From: Halorhodospira halochloris
Lineage (GTDB): Bacteria > Pseudomonadota > Gammaproteobacteria > Nitrococcales > Halorhodospiraceae
NCBI RefSeq assembly: GCF_002356555.2
Contig: NZ_AP017372.2
Span: forward strand, 496,001-560,000
Direction: 5' to 3'
DNA length: 64,000 nt
Positions 49,378 through 59,692 of this stretch are shown here, one piece after another. The position numbers and the translations under genes were made by a program. The notes under the pieces were generated by a model, which saw only the letters and a program-made list of their open reading frames with translations, did no database searches and was not told where the DNA came from. Every line of letters starts with the position of its first letter. Position 1 is the first letter of the stretch.

Positions 49378-50673
49378 ATGCAAGTTTCTATTGAGACTAC
49401 CGAAGGCCTGGGCCGTCGTATGACGGTACAGGTGCCGGCTGAGCGTGTTGAACAAGAAATTGAGCGGCGGTTGAAGGATATGGCGGGCCGCATGAAGATG
49501 GACGGCTTTCGTCCTGGCAAGGTGCCGGTCAAGATGGTCCGCAAGCAGTACGGCGAGCATGTTCGCCAGGAGGTAGTGAACGAACTGCTGCGCCAGACCT
49601 ACAGCGATGCGCTCAAAGAGCAGGATTTACGCCCGGCAGGGGCGCCACAAGTAACCCCTAAGCAGGATGAGAGTGGCCAGGATCTCATTTATGAGGCCAG
49701 TTTTGAGGTGCTGCCGCAAATTGAGATCACCGGTATAGAGCAAATCAAGGTCGAGCGCCCGCAGGTCGAGGTCACCGATGCGGATGTCGACAATGTCTTG
49801 GATAGACTGCGTCAGCAACACGCCGATTATGAGGAGGTGGACCGTCCGGCCGCACAAGGGGACCGGGTAGAAATTGATTTCCACGGCACCGTTGATGGCG
49901 AAGAGTTCCAGGGCAATAAGGCAGAAGATGCGGCAATAATCATCGGAGCAGGACAGTTACCCGAAGACTTTGAGCAAGCCCTTGTAGGGGCAGCGGCCGG
50001 TACCGAGTTGACCGTAGAGCATACCTTCCCGCAGGGGGGCGACAGTCCAGTTGCAGGCAAGACTGCCGCATTCCAAGTCTCGGTCAAGCGCGTGGAGCAG
50101 GCCAATCTGCCCGAGCTGGATGATGCTTTCGCGGCGCGGTTAGGGGTTGAGAGTGGGTTGAATGATCTGCGCGATGCGGTTCGGGCAAACCTTGAAAATG
50201 AACGGGATCAAGCTGTACGCCAGCGCGTTAAGCGCCAGGTCATGGACCAGCTCGCCGAGCTGAATCCGGTTGAGTTGCCCAAGAGTTTGATTGATGGTGA
50301 GATTCAGGCTCTGCGCGAACAGTCCGGTGGGGCGAGTGAGGGCGGCATGCCTGAGACTGAGCGGGATGCCTATGAGGAAATAGCGCGTCGCCGTGTTCAG
50401 CTGGGGTTGCTCGTCAACGAGTTGGTCCGCAGCCAGCAGATTCAGCTCGATAAGGAGCGAATGATGCGCGAGTTGCGCCAGATGGCAGCTCAATCCGGTC
50501 AGGATCCTAACGAGGCGCTGCAGCAATACGCCCAAAATCGGCGCATGATGGAGAGTCTGGAGGCGTCTATTATAGAAGAACAGGCGGTAGATTGGTTGTT
50601 AGAACAGGTTCAGACTGAAGAGCGCGGCATGAGTTTTGACGAGTTGCTCAATCGCGACGGGAATGTCTCATAA
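49378..50673 (+). CDS. tig: Trigger factor
   Basis: This ribosome-bound chaperone has prolyl isomerase activity. The 431 residues show the ribosome-binding [17 protein letters not shown] near residue 43. An FKBP-type domain (about 150-245) and the C-terminal arms follow. I chose the ATG at 49378, which has AAGGA upstream and starts [15 protein letters not shown] like other family members; upstream starts at 49315 and 49345 are less supported. It heads the tig-clpP-clpX-lon group. Confidence 0.96.
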   Translation: MQVSIETTEGLGRRMTVQVPAERVEQEIERRLKDMAGRMKMDGFRPGKVPVKMVRKQYGEHVRQEVVNELLRQTYSDALKEQDLRPAGAPQVTPKQDESGQDLIYEASFEVLPQIEITGIEQIKVERPQVEVTDADVDNVLDRLRQQHADYEEVDRPAAQGDRVEIDFHGTVDGEEFQGNKAEDAAIIIGAGQLPEDFEQALVGAAAGTELTVEHTFPQGGDSPVAGKTAAFQVSVKRVEQANLPELDDAFAARLGVESGLNDLRDAVRANLENERDQAVRQRVKRQVMDQLAELNPVELPKSLIDGEIQALREQSGGASEGGMPETERDAYEEIARRRVQLGLLVNELVRSQQIQLDKERMMRELRQMAAQSGQDPNEALQQYAQNRRMMESLEASIIEEQAVDWLLEQVQTEERGMSFDELLNRDGNVS

Positions 50674-50695
50674 AAGCTTGCTTGGGAGCGCATAC

Positions 50696-51340
50696 ATGAG
50701 TGTAGAGCAGCATTCGTCGGCCCCGGATATCTACAATACCGGTTTGGTCCCGATGGTGGTGGAGCAATCACCACGCGGGGAGCGTGCTTACGATATATTT
50801 TCGCGCCTGCTCAAGGAGCGGGTGATATTTTTGGTTGGCCCGGTAGAGGACTACCAGGCTAATTTGTTGGTGGCTCAGCTACTATTCCTCGAGTCTGAGA
50901 ACCCGGATAAAGATGTCCATCTCTATATCAATTCGCCTGGTGGCTCGGTGACCGCAGGGTTGGCCATCTACGACACAATGCAGTTTATCAAGCCTGATGT
51001 CGCGACACTGTGTGTGGGGCAGGCCGCGAGCATGGGTGCTCTGCTATTGGCAGCCGGGGCAGAGGGTAAGCGTTATGCCCTGCCCAACTCGCGCATGATG
51101 ATCCATCAACCGTTGGGCGGCTTTCAGGGCCAGGCCACCGATATTGATATACATGCTCGGGAGATCCTGAGCATGCGCGAGAGGCTAAACGCAATCCTGT
51201 CGCGACATACCGGCCAAGACATCGAAACTATCCGTAACGATACTGACCGAGATAATTTTATGACTGCAGAGGCTGCAGCGAATTACGGATTGGTCGATAA
51301 GGTTCTGGAGAGTCGTACAAGTTCTGGTAAGCCAGCTTGA
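50696..51340 (+). CDS. clpP: ATP-dependent Clp protease proteolytic subunit
   Basis: This serine protease forms the double heptameric chamber fed by ClpX or ClpA. The 214 residues have the family strand [20 protein letters not shown] near residue 80. The catalytic Ser is in [14 protein letters not shown] and the His in [13 protein letters not shown]; the Asp lies near residue 188. The ATG at 50696 has GGGAGCG upstream. It is separated from tig by 22 bases. Confidence 0.98.
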   Translation: MSVEQHSSAPDIYNTGLVPMVVEQSPRGERAYDIFSRLLKERVIFLVGPVEDYQANLLVAQLLFLESENPDKDVHLYINSPGGSVTAGLAIYDTMQFIKPDVATLCVGQAASMGALLLAAGAEGKRYALPNSRMMIHQPLGGFQGQATDIDIHAREILSMRERLNAILSRHTGQDIETIRNDTDRDNFMTAEAAANYGLVDKVLESRTSSGKPA

Positions 51341-51454
51341 TTTTGCGCCGACTGCGGGCAGGTATCTAAGTTATGTCCGGGGCTGCGCGGTGCATATACC
51401 TCTGGGTGAGGTATCGGTTGTCCAAGATTTAAGTGCAGAAACAGAGGCCAAGGC

Positions 51455-52738
51455 ATGAGTGATCGAAAACAGGGCAAAGGTGAAGATAGCGGCAAGCTGC
51501 TGTACTGCTCCTTCTGCGGTAAGAGCCAGCATGAGGTGCGTAAGCTCATTGCCGGCCCGTCTGTGTTTATCTGTGATGAATGCGTCGATCTGTGCAATGA
51601 CATCATCCGCGAGGAGCTTCAAGAGAGCGCTGAGGCTGAGGGTGAAGGGCTACCCAAGCCGCATGAGATAAATCGGGCTTTGGATGAGTACGTAGTGGGT
51701 CAAGAGCATGCCAAAAAGGTGCTCTCGGTAGCGGTATACAACCACTACAAGCGCCTTGAGGGGCATGTTGATCGCGATGAGGTTGAGCTGACCAAAAGCA
51801 ACATATTGCTCATAGGGCCGACTGGCTCTGGTAAGACGCTGTTGGCAGAAACCATGGCCAGGCTTTTGAATGTGCCCTTTACCATTGCAGATGCGACCAC
51901 TTTGACCGAGGCCGGCTATGTTGGCGAGGATGTAGAGAACATCATCCAGAAGCTCCTGCAGAAGTGTGACTACGATGTGGAGAAGGCACAGCACGGCATT
52001 GTCTATATTGACGAGATAGATAAGGTCTCGCGTAAGGCCGATAACCCCTCCATAACCCGCGATGTGTCGGGCGAGGGGGTCCAGCAGGCGCTTCTCAAAC
52101 TAATCGAAGGCACCACGGCCTCTGTGCCGCCGCAGGGTGGGCGCAAGCATCCGCAGCAGGAGTTTGTCCAGGTAGATACTACCAACATACTCTTCGTTTG
52201 CGGAGGGGCCTTCGCAGGCCTGGATAAGGTGATCCGCGAGCGATCGGAGAAGGGTGGTATCGGTTTCTCTGCTGAGATCAAAGGGGAAAAAGAGCGCGCT
52301 AGCGTAGGTGATACGCTGCGCACGGTCGAGCCTAGCGACTTGGTCAATTACGGCTTAATACCTGAGTTTGTCGGTCGCTTGCCTGTTGTAGCGACGCTTG
52401 ATGAGCTTGATGAAGAGGCCCTCGTAGAGATTCTCAAAGAGCCCAAGAATGCCCTGGTTAAGCAGTATCGCAAACTCTTTGAGATGGAAGGTGTGGAGCT
52501 TGACTTGCGGGATGATGCGCTACGCGCAGTGGCTAATAAAGCGATGGAGCGCAAGACCGGTGCTCGGGGCCTGCGAACCATTATCGAACAGGTTCTGTTA
52601 GAGACTATGTATGAACTTCCCTCGATGGATAATGTCAGCAAAGTAGTAGTTGATGAGTCTGTAATCAAAGGTGAAAATCAGCCGTATATTGTCTATGCTA
52701 CGCCTGAGTGCACTAAGGCAGCATCTTCTGACGAGTAA
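51455..52738 (+). CDS. clpX: ATP-dependent Clp protease ATPase subunit ClpX
   Basis: It unfolds substrates and feeds them to ClpP. The 427 residues start with a zinc-binding domain ([13 protein letters not shown] near residue 16, then CDECVDLC). The AAA+ domain has Walker [16 protein letters not shown] near residue 120, and the ClpP-docking loop [11 protein letters not shown] sits near residue 268. It lies 114 bases after clpP. Confidence 0.98.
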   Translation: MSDRKQGKGEDSGKLLYCSFCGKSQHEVRKLIAGPSVFICDECVDLCNDIIREELQESAEAEGEGLPKPHEINRALDEYVVGQEHAKKVLSVAVYNHYKRLEGHVDRDEVELTKSNILLIGPTGSGKTLLAETMARLLNVPFTIADATTLTEAGYVGEDVENIIQKLLQKCDYDVEKAQHGIVYIDEIDKVSRKADNPSITRDVSGEGVQQALLKLIEGTTASVPPQGGRKHPQQEFVQVDTTNILFVCGGAFAGLDKVIRERSEKGGIGFSAEIKGEKERASVGDTLRTVEPSDLVNYGLIPEFVGRLPVVATLDELDEEALVEILKEPKNALVKQYRKLFEMEGVELDLRDDALRAVANKAMERKTGARGLRTIIEQVLLETMYELPSMDNVSKVVVDESVIKGENQPYIVYATPECTKAASSDE

Positions 52739-52775
52739 ATAAGGCTCTGGCTGTCATCGTTATTACTCAGGTTGG

Positions 52776-52802
52776 CTTGAAACCTGATCGTTGCGCCCCC
52801 AT
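52776..52802 (+). promoter_or_regulatory. Sigma-32 heat-shock promoter of lon
   Basis: CTTGAA and CCCCAT are separated by exactly 15 bases, a full match to the RpoH core elements, about 70 bases before lon. This agrees with the known heat-shock control of lon in E. coli. Confidence 0.8.
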
Positions 52803-52815
52803 CCCTCCTTATGAA

Positions 52816-52841
52816 GGCCGGTTCGATGAGTCGAGCCGGCC
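52816..52841 (+). promoter_or_regulatory. Strong hairpin in the lon leader
   Basis: GGCCGGTTCGA and TCGAGCCGGCC pair over 11 positions (one G-U) around a TGAG loop. It starts just past the predicted heat-shock start site and ends about 20 bases before the lon ribosome site. It has no T run, so a simple terminator is unlikely. It could affect mRNA stability or translation. Confidence 0.55.
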
Positions 52842-52873
52842 GCCATATCCGCTAGCAAATGAGGTTTAACCGC

Positions 52874-55336
52874 ATGGTGTCCAAGGCTCAAAGCCCGCAA
52901 CAGACACAGTCAGAAAATCATACTCAAGCTCAAGCCCCCCTACTGCCGCTGCGGGACGTTGTCGTTTATCCGCATATGGTGATCCCGCTGTTCGTGGGCA
53001 GGGAGCGCTCAATCAATGCGCTTGAGTCAGCTATGGAGAGTGATAAGCGGATATTTCTCGTTGCTCAGCGTAATGCCGAGGTCGACGAACCCGCAGGGGG
53101 CGATCTCTACTCTTATGGGACCGTCGCTACCATCCTGCAGATGCTCAAGCTGCCCGATGGCACAGTTAAGGTGCTGGTTGAAGGCGGTGAGCGCGCGCAG
53201 CTGGTTGAGTTGCTAGAGAGTGATGACTATCTCGCAGCTAAACTCTCGGCCGTGGCTGAGCCTGAGTCGGATCCCGAGGATCGCGAGCTTGAGGTGTTGG
53301 CTCGCTCGGCGATGAGTCACTTTGAGCAATATGTAAAGCTGAATAAAAAGATTCCCCCGGAGATCCTCTCATCTTTAGCTGGTATAGAGGAGCCTGGGCG
53401 GCTTGCAGATACCATCGCTGCGCATATGGCCCTGAAAGTAGAAGAGAAGCAGGCCATTTTGGAGATGGAGAAGCCGAGCCAGCGGCTTGAGCATTTGATG
53501 GGGTTAATCGAGAGCGAGATAGATGTGCTGCAGCTCGAAAAGCGCATCCGCGGTCGGGTCAAGCAGCAGATGGAGAAGTCGCAGCGCGAGTACTACCTCA
53601 ACGAGCAAATGAAGGCCATTCAAAAGGAGCTCGGTGAGCTTGAGGATGTGCCTAACGAGGTTGAGGAGCTCGAGCGTAAGATCGAAGAGTCTGGGATGCC
53701 GCAGCAGGCCTTAGACAAATCGCGCCAGGAGCTAAATAAGCTTAAGATGATGTCGCCGATGTCGGCAGAGGCGACTGTAGTGCGCAACTATCTCGACTGG
53801 ATTGTCAGTTTGCCGTGGAAGGAGAAGAGCCGAGTTCGGCTCGATATGAAGCGAGCCCAAAAGGTGCTTGATGAGGATCACTATGGGCTGGACAAGGTTA
53901 AGGAGCGCATCCTCGAATATCTAGCGGTGCAGCGCCGTGTGCGTAAGCTCAAGGGTCCTATACTCTGCTTGGTGGGACCGCCTGGGGTGGGTAAGACTTC
54001 CCTGGGCCAGTCAATTGCTAGGGCGACCAACCGCAAATTCTCGCGCATGTCGTTGGGCGGGGTGCGCGATGAGGCGGAGATCAGAGGGCATCGGCGCACC
54101 TATATCGGCTCCTTGCCAGGCAAAATTGTTCAGAATCTGAGCAAGGTTGGCAAGCGTAACCCCCTATTCTTGCTCGATGAAGTTGACAAGATGGCAATGG
54201 ACTTTCGCGGTGACCCGGCCTCGGCGCTGCTCGAGGTGCTTGATCCGGAGCAGAATTACAGCTTTAACGATCACTATTTGGAGGTCGATTTTGACCTTTC
54301 CGACGTGATGTTTGTCTGCACCGCTAATACCATGAATATACCTGAACCGCTCCTCGATCGCATGGAGGTGATCCGCCTTCCAGGCTATACCGAGCAGGAG
54401 AAGGTGGCCATCACCAAGCGCCACTTGCTGCCTAAGCAGATGAAGGCTAATGGCTTACGTAAAGGGGAGCTGGATCTTAAAGATAGCGCCATGCGGGATA
54501 TCATTCGCCACTATACCCGCGAGGCAGGCGTGCGTAACCTAGAGCGGGAAGTAGCTACGATATGCCGTAAGGTAGTGAAAGGCTTGGTAGAGGACGAGGC
54601 TAAAAAGCGCCAGTCCAAGGGGGTTCAAGTAACCAGCCGCAATCTTGATAAATATCTCGGGGTGCGCCGCTACCGTTATGGTAGAGCCGAGTCCGAGGAT
54701 CGGGTTGGACTTGCCACAGGACTAGCGTGGACCGAAGTCGGGGGTGAGTTGCTGACCATTGAGGTTGCAGTTGTCCCCGGCAAGGGTAAAGCTACCCACA
54801 CCGGGCAGCTCGGTGAGGTCATGAAAGAGTCCATAGATGCGGCAATGACGGTTGTGCGTAGCCGTGCCCGGACTCTAGGGATCCAGCCCGAGTTCTATGC
54901 TCAACATGACTACCACATCCACGTCCCTGAGGGGGCTATACCGAAGGATGGCCCATCGGCGGGGATAGGGATGTGTGTAGCGCTGGTATCTTCATTGACC
55001 GGCATACCGGTAAGGGCTAGTGTAGGCATGACCGGTGAGATCACGTTACGTGGCGAGGTGCTGCCGATCGGTGGGCTTAAGGAGAAGCTACTAGCAGCCT
55101 TGCGCGGTGGTATTGAGACCGTGCTGATCCCGGCTGAAAACGAGAAGGATCTGGCTGATGTGCCCAAGGAGGTAAAGAGTAAACTGGATATCCGCTGCGT
55201 ACGCTGGATAGATGAGGTCTTCGATGTAGCGCTCCTCCAGCGGCCCGAGCCTCTTGCCGAAGAGTCTGTGAGTGACGAGGACGAAACCTCGCAGCGCTCC
55301 AAGGTATCTGAGAATGGCTCGGTGCGCCCGCATTGA
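52874..55336 (+). CDS. lon: ATP-dependent protease Lon
   Basis: This cytoplasmic AAA+ serine protease degrades misfolded and regulatory proteins. The 820 residues have the N-terminal LON domain ([20 protein letters not shown] near residue 24), Walker [16 protein letters not shown] near residue 370, and the proteolytic domain. The latter has the catalytic Ser in [11 protein letters not shown] near residue 694 and Lys near 737. I chose the ATG at 52874 because GAGGT lies 8 bases upstream; an ATG at 52859 would add 5 residues. Confidence 0.97.
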   Translation: MVSKAQSPQQTQSENHTQAQAPLLPLRDVVVYPHMVIPLFVGRERSINALESAMESDKRIFLVAQRNAEVDEPAGGDLYSYGTVATILQMLKLPDGTVKVLVEGGERAQLVELLESDDYLAAKLSAVAEPESDPEDRELEVLARSAMSHFEQYVKLNKKIPPEILSSLAGIEEPGRLADTIAAHMALKVEEKQAILEMEKPSQRLEHLMGLIESEIDVLQLEKRIRGRVKQQMEKSQREYYLNEQMKAIQKELGELEDVPNEVEELERKIEESGMPQQALDKSRQELNKLKMMSPMSAEATVVRNYLDWIVSLPWKEKSRVRLDMKRAQKVLDEDHYGLDKVKERILEYLAVQRRVRKLKGPILCLVGPPGVGKTSLGQSIARATNRKFSRMSLGGVRDEAEIRGHRRTYIGSLPGKIVQNLSKVGKRNPLFLLDEVDKMAMDFRGDPASALLEVLDPEQNYSFNDHYLEVDFDLSDVMFVCTANTMNIPEPLLDRMEVIRLPGYTEQEKVAITKRHLLPKQMKANGLRKGELDLKDSAMRDIIRHYTREAGVRNLEREVATICRKVVKGLVEDEAKKRQSKGVQVTSRNLDKYLGVRRYRYGRAESEDRVGLATGLAWTEVGGELLTIEVAVVPGKGKATHTGQLGEVMKESIDAAMTVVRSRARTLGIQPEFYAQHDYHIHVPEGAIPKDGPSAGIGMCVALVSSLTGIPVRASVGMTGEITLRGEVLPIGGLKEKLLAALRGGIETVLIPAENEKDLADVPKEVKSKLDIRCVRWIDEVFDVALLQRPEPLAEESVSDEDETSQRSKVSENGSVRPH

Positions 55337-55372
55337 CGGGTCAGCTCGGCTGGTGATTGGTGGGGAAGAGAG

Positions 55373-55401
55373 TTGACAGGCTTTGTGGGCATTGCTATAA
55401 A
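55373..55401 (+). promoter_or_regulatory. Sigma-70 promoter upstream of hupB
   Basis: TTGACA and TATAAA lie 17 bases apart, an almost ideal pair, about 240 bases before hupB. The long leader (55410-55639) shows no other open frame of note, so either the mRNA has a long 5' region or other promoters lie closer. Confidence 0.65.
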
Positions 55402-55639
55402 TCGACACCTCCCAAAAAGATCTAGTCACGCTCGGCAGGCTAAGCAGCTTGGTTAACTTGGGCGGTCGGATGCGGCTTTAACGAGTTACTTGGGGATAGC
55501 CAGGCGTAATGGTAGAGTGGGCGATCGCAGGGGGATGGGGGCAGGAGCTGGGCGTCGCTCGTTGTGCAAAAGGCCTTCTCCATAAGCGGGCGAGCAATCC
55601 TTTTTAGAAAATCAATCACAAGACCAAGGGGACTTTGGG

Positions 55640-55912
55640 ATGAATAAATCAGAGCTCATCGAGGCGGTAGCCGACTCTGCTGATCTTTCAAAAGCTGCGG
55701 CTTCACGTGCCGTTGATGCTATGGTAGAATCCATAACCGATGCGCTTAAGGAAGGCGACCAGGTGACTTTGGTTGGGTTTGGTACCTTTAGTGTTCGCGA
55801 GCGTGCGGCAAGGACTGGGCGTAATCCGCAGACTGGTGAGACGATAGAGATACCCGCTTCAAAAGTTCCTGGATTTAAGCCTGGAAAAGCGCTTAAAGAT
55901 GCGGTAAACTAG
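55640..55912 (+). CDS. hupB: DNA-binding protein HU-beta
   Basis: This 90-residue nucleoid protein includes [20 protein letters not shown] near residue 48 and the DNA-binding arm with [19 protein letters not shown]. It sits downstream of lon as in E. coli. AAGGGGA lies upstream of the ATG. It is followed by tRNA-Val after 14 bases. Confidence 0.98.
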   Translation: MNKSELIEAVADSADLSKAAASRAVDAMVESITDALKEGDQVTLVGFGTFSVRERAARTGRNPQTGETIEIPASKVPGFKPGKALKDAVN

Positions 55913-55926
55913 CCGACCTAGAAATT

Positions 55927-56002
55927 GGGTGGTTAGCTCAGTTGGGAGAGCGTCGCCCTTACAAGGCGAAGGTCGCAGGTTCGAACCCTGCACCACCCAC
56001 CA
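55927..56002 (+). tRNA. tRNA-Val (TAC)
   Basis: It begins GGGTGGTTAGCTCAGTTGG. The anticodon loop CTTACAA between CGCC and GGCG gives TAC. It ends ACCACCCACCA with encoded CCA. Its cognate synthetase valS is in the window. Confidence 0.97.
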
Positions 56003-56029
56003 AGGTTGGTTTTAGGTTTTAAGAGTATT

Positions 56030-56106
56030 GGAGCGGTAGTTCAGTTGGTTAGAATGCCGGCCTGTCACGCCGGAGGTCGCGGGTTCGAGTCCCGTCCGCT
56101 CCGCCA
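56030..56106 (+). tRNA. tRNA-Asp (GTC)
   Basis: It begins GGAGCGGTAGTTCAGTTGG. The anticodon loop CTGTCAC between CCGG and CCGG gives GTC. It ends CCGCTCCGCCA with encoded CCA. Confidence 0.97.
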
Positions 56107-56131
56107 AACATTGTAGATCTGCGAGATAGAA

Positions 56132-56161
56132 AGGCGCCCCCAAAAGGGGCGCTTTTTTTTT
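56132..56161 (+). terminator. Rho-independent terminator after the Val-Asp tRNAs
   Basis: GGCGCCCC and GGGGCGC pair around CAAAA and are followed by nine T residues. It closes the hupB-tRNA-tRNA unit. Confidence 0.9.
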
Positions 56162-56275
56162 GGGTGCGTCTAGAGCGAAAAGCGGCGCCTTGACTGTTAC
56201 GATGCCTGGTGATAAAGCTAATGAGTCGTGCTTCAGGCGAAGTGTGTCCCTTAACTTTTGTGTGGTGAGCAGAGA

Positions 56276-57721
56276 ATGCTGCAAGCAATTCGAGATGGAG
56301 TAAAAGGCTGGATAGCCTGGGTAGTAATCGGACTTATCGCGCTGCCATTCGTATTTATGGGGGGGTATGATTACTTTACTGGCGGCACGGATCGTGATGC
56401 TGTTGTTGCCAAAGTCGGTGGCGAGGAAATAGTCCGCCACGAGTTGAATCGGGCTGTAGAGCAGCGGCGAATGCAGCTGCGGGAGATGTTCGGTGGTGAT
56501 CTCCCTGAAGGGGCTTTTGACGAGGGGGCCATGCGTCGTGAAGCACTGCAGGGGCTGATTGATGAGAGGTTGCTGCACAAGTTTGTTGCTGATCAAAACC
56601 TGCGGGTGAGCGATGAAGAGGTAGCTCGCACCATTCGTAACCAGCAGATCTTCCACGAGGGTGGTCAATTCTCACGGGATCGTTATCGCACTTTGCTGAA
56701 TCAAAATAGGTTGACCCCTGAAGAGTACGAAGAAATGGTTAGACAGGATCTGCTGGTTGGTCAGTTTGAAGATGTTATGCGCAGGAGTTCCTTCGTCGCT
56801 TCAGGTATGGCCGAGCGCTATTTAAAACTAGATCGCGAGCAGCGCAGTTTTGAGTATCTTGAGCTCACCGCCGAGCTGTTCAAGGATGAAGTGGAGATAA
56901 CTGAATCTGAGTTAGAGAGTTACTATGAGGAGCATAAAGATGAATATATGGCTCCTGAGGCGGTTAAACTGGCTTACATAGAAGTCAGGGAGGATGAGCT
57001 GGATGATGCGGCTAAGATAGATAACATGGCCAATGTGGCTTTTGAGCGGCCGGAGAGCTTGGAGCCGGCCGCCGAAGAGGTGGGAGCAGATATCCGCTAT
57101 AGCGACTGGATTACCCAAGAGGGTGAATCGGATGGCCTTGCACAACACTCGGCGATAGTATCAGCCGCGTTCAGTGAAGATGTCCTTGAATATGGTTACA
57201 ATAGCGATTTGATAGAAGTATCCGGCGGACACTTTTTTGTGGTGCGTAAAGCCGAGCATCGGGAAGCTGAACCTAGGCCTTTATCAGATGTAGAGCAAGA
57301 GGTTAGGGAGCAGTTACGCCTTGAGCGGGCTCTGGATCTAGCGCGACAAGAGGCCGAAGATCTTATCGCCAGCGTGGAGGAGGACGCTGAGCAGTTGAGC
57401 AGTTTCGCCGAGCGTGTGGGCGCAGAGCTGTTCGCCGTGGATGGTGCGCGGCGCAGTGACGTTAGCCATCCGCAATCGGTAGTGCGTGAGGCCTTCAGAT
57501 TGGGTGAAGGCGGGGTCGGCAAGGTTGAGCTCGATAACGCAACTGTTGCCGTGGTCCGCTTAGCCGAGGTTGAGCCTGGTGATCCAGATGGGGTTGAGGA
57601 TCAAGAGCTGCGTCAGGTACAGCGTGATATCGAGCAGATGACCTCACGCGCTGATATGCAGGCGTTTATGCGGGCGTTGCGCGACGATGTCAGCGTTAAG
57701 ATCAATGAGCAAAGGCTGTAG
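56276..57721 (+). CDS. PpiD-like periplasmic chaperone lacking the parvulin domain
   Basis: This is a membrane-anchored SurA_N-type folding protein of 481 residues. It has an N-terminal membrane segment (about 14-32) and a SurA-like N-domain (VVAKVGGEEIVRHELNRAVE near residue 46). The YYEEHKDEYMAPEAVKLAYI block near residue 225 normally leads into a parvulin domain. Here the sequence goes almost directly to the ERPESLEPAAEEVGADI block that follows it in longer PpiD proteins. The length is about 140 less than E. coli PpiD. Isomerase activity is therefore unlikely; the chaperone role may remain. Confidence 0.85.
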   Translation: MLQAIRDGVKGWIAWVVIGLIALPFVFMGGYDYFTGGTDRDAVVAKVGGEEIVRHELNRAVEQRRMQLREMFGGDLPEGAFDEGAMRREALQGLIDERLLHKFVADQNLRVSDEEVARTIRNQQIFHEGGQFSRDRYRTLLNQNRLTPEEYEEMVRQDLLVGQFEDVMRRSSFVASGMAERYLKLDREQRSFEYLELTAELFKDEVEITESELESYYEEHKDEYMAPEAVKLAYIEVREDELDDAAKIDNMANVAFERPESLEPAAEEVGADIRYSDWITQEGESDGLAQHSAIVSAAFSEDVLEYGYNSDLIEVSGGHFFVVRKAEHREAEPRPLSDVEQEVREQLRLERALDLARQEAEDLIASVEEDAEQLSSFAERVGAELFAVDGARRSDVSHPQSVVREAFRLGEGGVGKVELDNATVAVVRLAEVEPGDPDGVEDQELRQVQRDIEQMTSRADMQAFMRALRDDVSVKINEQRL

Positions 57722-57759
57722 ATTGCTAAATGATTAAGCTGAAGCCGCTAGCCGGCACT

Positions 57760-57920
57760 TGCCAAAGCCTGCTGAGTGGTGCCCTTCCACCGAGGGGGAG
57801 GCCTTAGTCACAGTACTGTGGAGGCCATGACGCCAAGGAAGACGCCAAGGATGACGCCATCCCTGGCGCAAGGCCTCTACAGCGGGGCAACTAAGTGATT
57901 CAGGGGGAAGATTTAGAGCC
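57760..57920 (-). repeat. Decayed palindromic element (copy 8)
   Basis: The right part keeps CGGGGCAACTAAGTGATTCA and GGGGGAAGATTTAGAG. The core retains ATCCCTGGCGCAAGGCCTC. The left arm is eroded, and the middle contains a short local duplication of GACGCCAAGGA. It lies between the convergent ppiD-like and fabI genes. Confidence 0.75.
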
Positions 57921-57939
57921 CCCCAGATGACCAAGATGA

Positions 57940-58731
57940 CTATAGTTCAGCGCCGGAAAGGGCGACGCAGTGGAACCCACCGTCAACGTGGATAACTTCA
58001 CCGCTGATCCCCGAGGCTAAGTCAGAGCAGAGAAAAGCGCTGACATTGCCTACTTCCTCGATAGATACGTTTTTGCGCAGCGGAGAAGCCTTTTCATTAA
58101 AGCTCATCATCTGCTTGAAGCTGCCGATACCGGAGGCCGCTAACGTGCGGATGGGTCCAGCTGACACCGCATTTACTCTGATTCCTTCGGGTCCGAGATC
58201 TGCGGCCATATAGCGGGTTGATGCTTCGAGACTGGCCTTTGCTGCACCCATAACATTGTAGTTTGGAAGTGCCCGCTCTGCGCCGAGATAGGTCAGGGTG
58301 AGCAGAGATCCTTGCCGCTGACGCAGCATCTCCCGACCGTGACGGGCCATGGCGACAAAGCTGTAAGCGGATATCTCGTGGGCGCTTTTAAAACCCTCAC
58401 GGGTGGTGTTATCAACAAAAGAACCCTCTAGCTCCTCGCGTGGTGCGTAAGCTATGGCGTGAACGACGCCGTCTATGCCGTCAGTCCAGCTCTTGCCGAG
58501 CTCAGTGAAGAGTTGTTGAATTTCATCCTCCGAACTCACATCACAGGGAAATATCAAATCGCTATCAACAGATGCGGCAAGTTTGCTAACCCGGCCTTGA
58601 AGCTTTTCGGTTTGATATGTGAAGGCTAATTCTGCCCCTTCACGGTGCATAGCCTCGGCTATTCCCCAAGCTATTGATCGGTCGCTGGCGACTCCGGTTA
58701 CAAGTATTCTTTTGCCGCTGAGGAATCCCAT
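57940..58731 (-). CDS. fabI: Enoyl-ACP reductase (NADH)
   Basis: It catalyses the last reduction of each fatty-acid elongation round. The 263 residues have the dinucleotide-binding [17 protein letters not shown] near residue 9. The FabI active site [18 protein letters not shown] near residue 148 has the catalytic tyrosine and lysine. It is reversed and converges with the ppiD-like gene. Repeat elements lie on both sides. Confidence 0.97.
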   Translation of the reverse strand: MGFLSGKRILVTGVASDRSIAWGIAEAMHREGAELAFTYQTEKLQGRVSKLAASVDSDLIFPCDVSSEDEIQQLFTELGKSWTDGIDGVVHAIAYAPREELEGSFVDNTTREGFKSAHEISAYSFVAMARHGREMLRQRQGSLLTLTYLGAERALPNYNVMGAAKASLEASTRYMAADLGPEGIRVNAVSAGPIRTLAASGIGSFKQMMSFNEKASPLRKNVSIEEVGNVSAFLCSDLASGISGEVIHVDGGFHCVALSGAEL

Positions 58732-58820
58732 AGCAGAAAGTCTCCTATTGTAGGTTGTTTATGGCTGGTGCTTTGTTTGAAATCTAGGTCTTGATTTTAT
58801 CATACCCCTGCATGGGCTCT

Positions 58821-59118
58821 TCGAAAAAACTCCCCTGAGCCCAGTTGTGCCCTGGTGTGGCCTCTAAAACTTCGCCGGCGCCACTATCCGCCCCGGTGTG
58901 GAGGTCTTTGGCGCCAGGGATGGCGCCATGAAGCCTCCAGGGAAGGATTCACGGCGTCCTCCACACCGGGGCGGATAGTGGCGCCGGCGAAGTTTTAGAG
59001 ATTACCCCGGTGTGGAGGTCTTGGCGCCAGGGATGGCGCCAAGAAGCCTCCAGGGAAGGATTCACGGCGTCCTCCACACCGGGGCGCAATTGGGTTCAGG
59101 GGCAAGATTTAGAGTCTC
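58821..59118 (+). repeat. Nested palindromic elements: outer copy
   Basis: The outer element begins near 58821 (CTTCGAAAAAACTCCCCTGA) and is interrupted at 58861. It resumes at about 59005 with the core and right arm, ending GGGGCAAGATTTAGAG at 59114. Its two parts are flanked at the junction by CCTGGTGTGG (58851-58860) and CCCGGTGTGG (59006-59015), one base different, as expected for a target duplication. Confidence 0.85.
58861..59000 (+). repeat. Nested palindromic elements: inner copy (copy 9)
   Basis: This is a complete copy with perfect arms: CCTCTAAAACTTCGCCGGCG pairs with CGCCGGCGAAGTTTTAGAG, and CCACTATCCGCCCC with GGGGCGGATAGTGG. It is inserted in the left half of the outer element. 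The clean ends define the unit as about 140 bp with CCTCTAAAAC termini. Confidence 0.92.
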
Positions 59119-59210
59119 TCCCCAAAAAATTTTGCTCGTAATGCATTAAAGTCAGCCGTGCCGATGACGAAAACGGGAAAAGAGGCGGTCATGGACTGCT
59201 GCTATTTCTG

Positions 59211-59238
59211 TTGGCACGATTTGTTGTTAAGCTAACAA
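59211..59238 (+). promoter_or_regulatory. Possible promoter of the acidic-protein gene
   Basis: TTGGCA and TAACAA are 16 bases apart, with the predicted start just before a perfect hairpin. The match is fair but not ideal. Confidence 0.4.
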
Positions 59239-59245
59239 TGACTAT

Positions 59246-59320
59246 CCCAAGCCGTGGGGCTTGGGTGGCAACGATCCGGGAGGAATCCGGGTCTGCGGTT
59301 CAAGAGAGGGCCCGCAAGTA
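59246..59320 (+). ncRNA. Structured leader or small RNA candidate
   Basis: CCCAAGCC and GGCTTGGG form a perfect eight-pair stem with a GTGG loop. Downstream, two short self-complementary stretches (CCGGGAGGAATCCGG and TGCGG...CCCGCA) follow within 60 bases. Together they look like a folded leader of the acidic-protein gene. I recognise no known riboswitch class. Confidence 0.4.
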
Positions 59321-59354
59321 GTTAACAGTAGTAAGCAAAGTGGTAGGAGGAGTT

Positions 59355-59651
59355 ATGGATCCAGTCGGAGGAGCAGCAGGTAGTGCCGCAAGCGCTACTG
59401 GGATGTCTCAGCCGAGTACCAAGGCGGATGATCCTTTTGCGGGCGCGGACACCGGAGAAGTAGGCGGATCAGAGTTTGGCAGTGGTGCCGAAGGTGGTGG
59501 AGCAGATGCCGTGGATCTGTCCTCTGTGGCAGGCGGCAGTGAAGTAGGCGATGATGCTCTCGCCGAAGATGGCGGCGCGTCTAGCTATGACTCTGATGGC
59601 GGGCTTGACGACATGGGTGGTGGAGCGAGCGAAATAGACGCCATGATTTAA
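59355..59651 (+). CDS. Small acidic Gly/Ala/Asp-rich protein
   Basis: This 98-residue protein is unrecognised. It has no basic residues except one Lys, and is dominated by Gly, Ala, Ser, Asp and Glu, with no membrane segment or signal peptide. It is probably disordered at low salt. AGGAGGAG lies 3-10 bases before its ATG, a strong site. An extended leader with a hairpin suggests regulated or high expression. Strong acidity fits a halophile's cytoplasm. A role cannot be named. Confidence 0.7.
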   Translation: MDPVGGAAGSAASATGMSQPSTKADDPFAGADTGEVGGSEFGSGAEGGGADAVDLSSVAGGSEVGDDALAEDGGASSYDSDGGLDDMGGGASEIDAMI

Positions 59652-59692
59652 GTTTCTGTAAACTAAGCACTCTGCAGCTAACGCCTATGATT

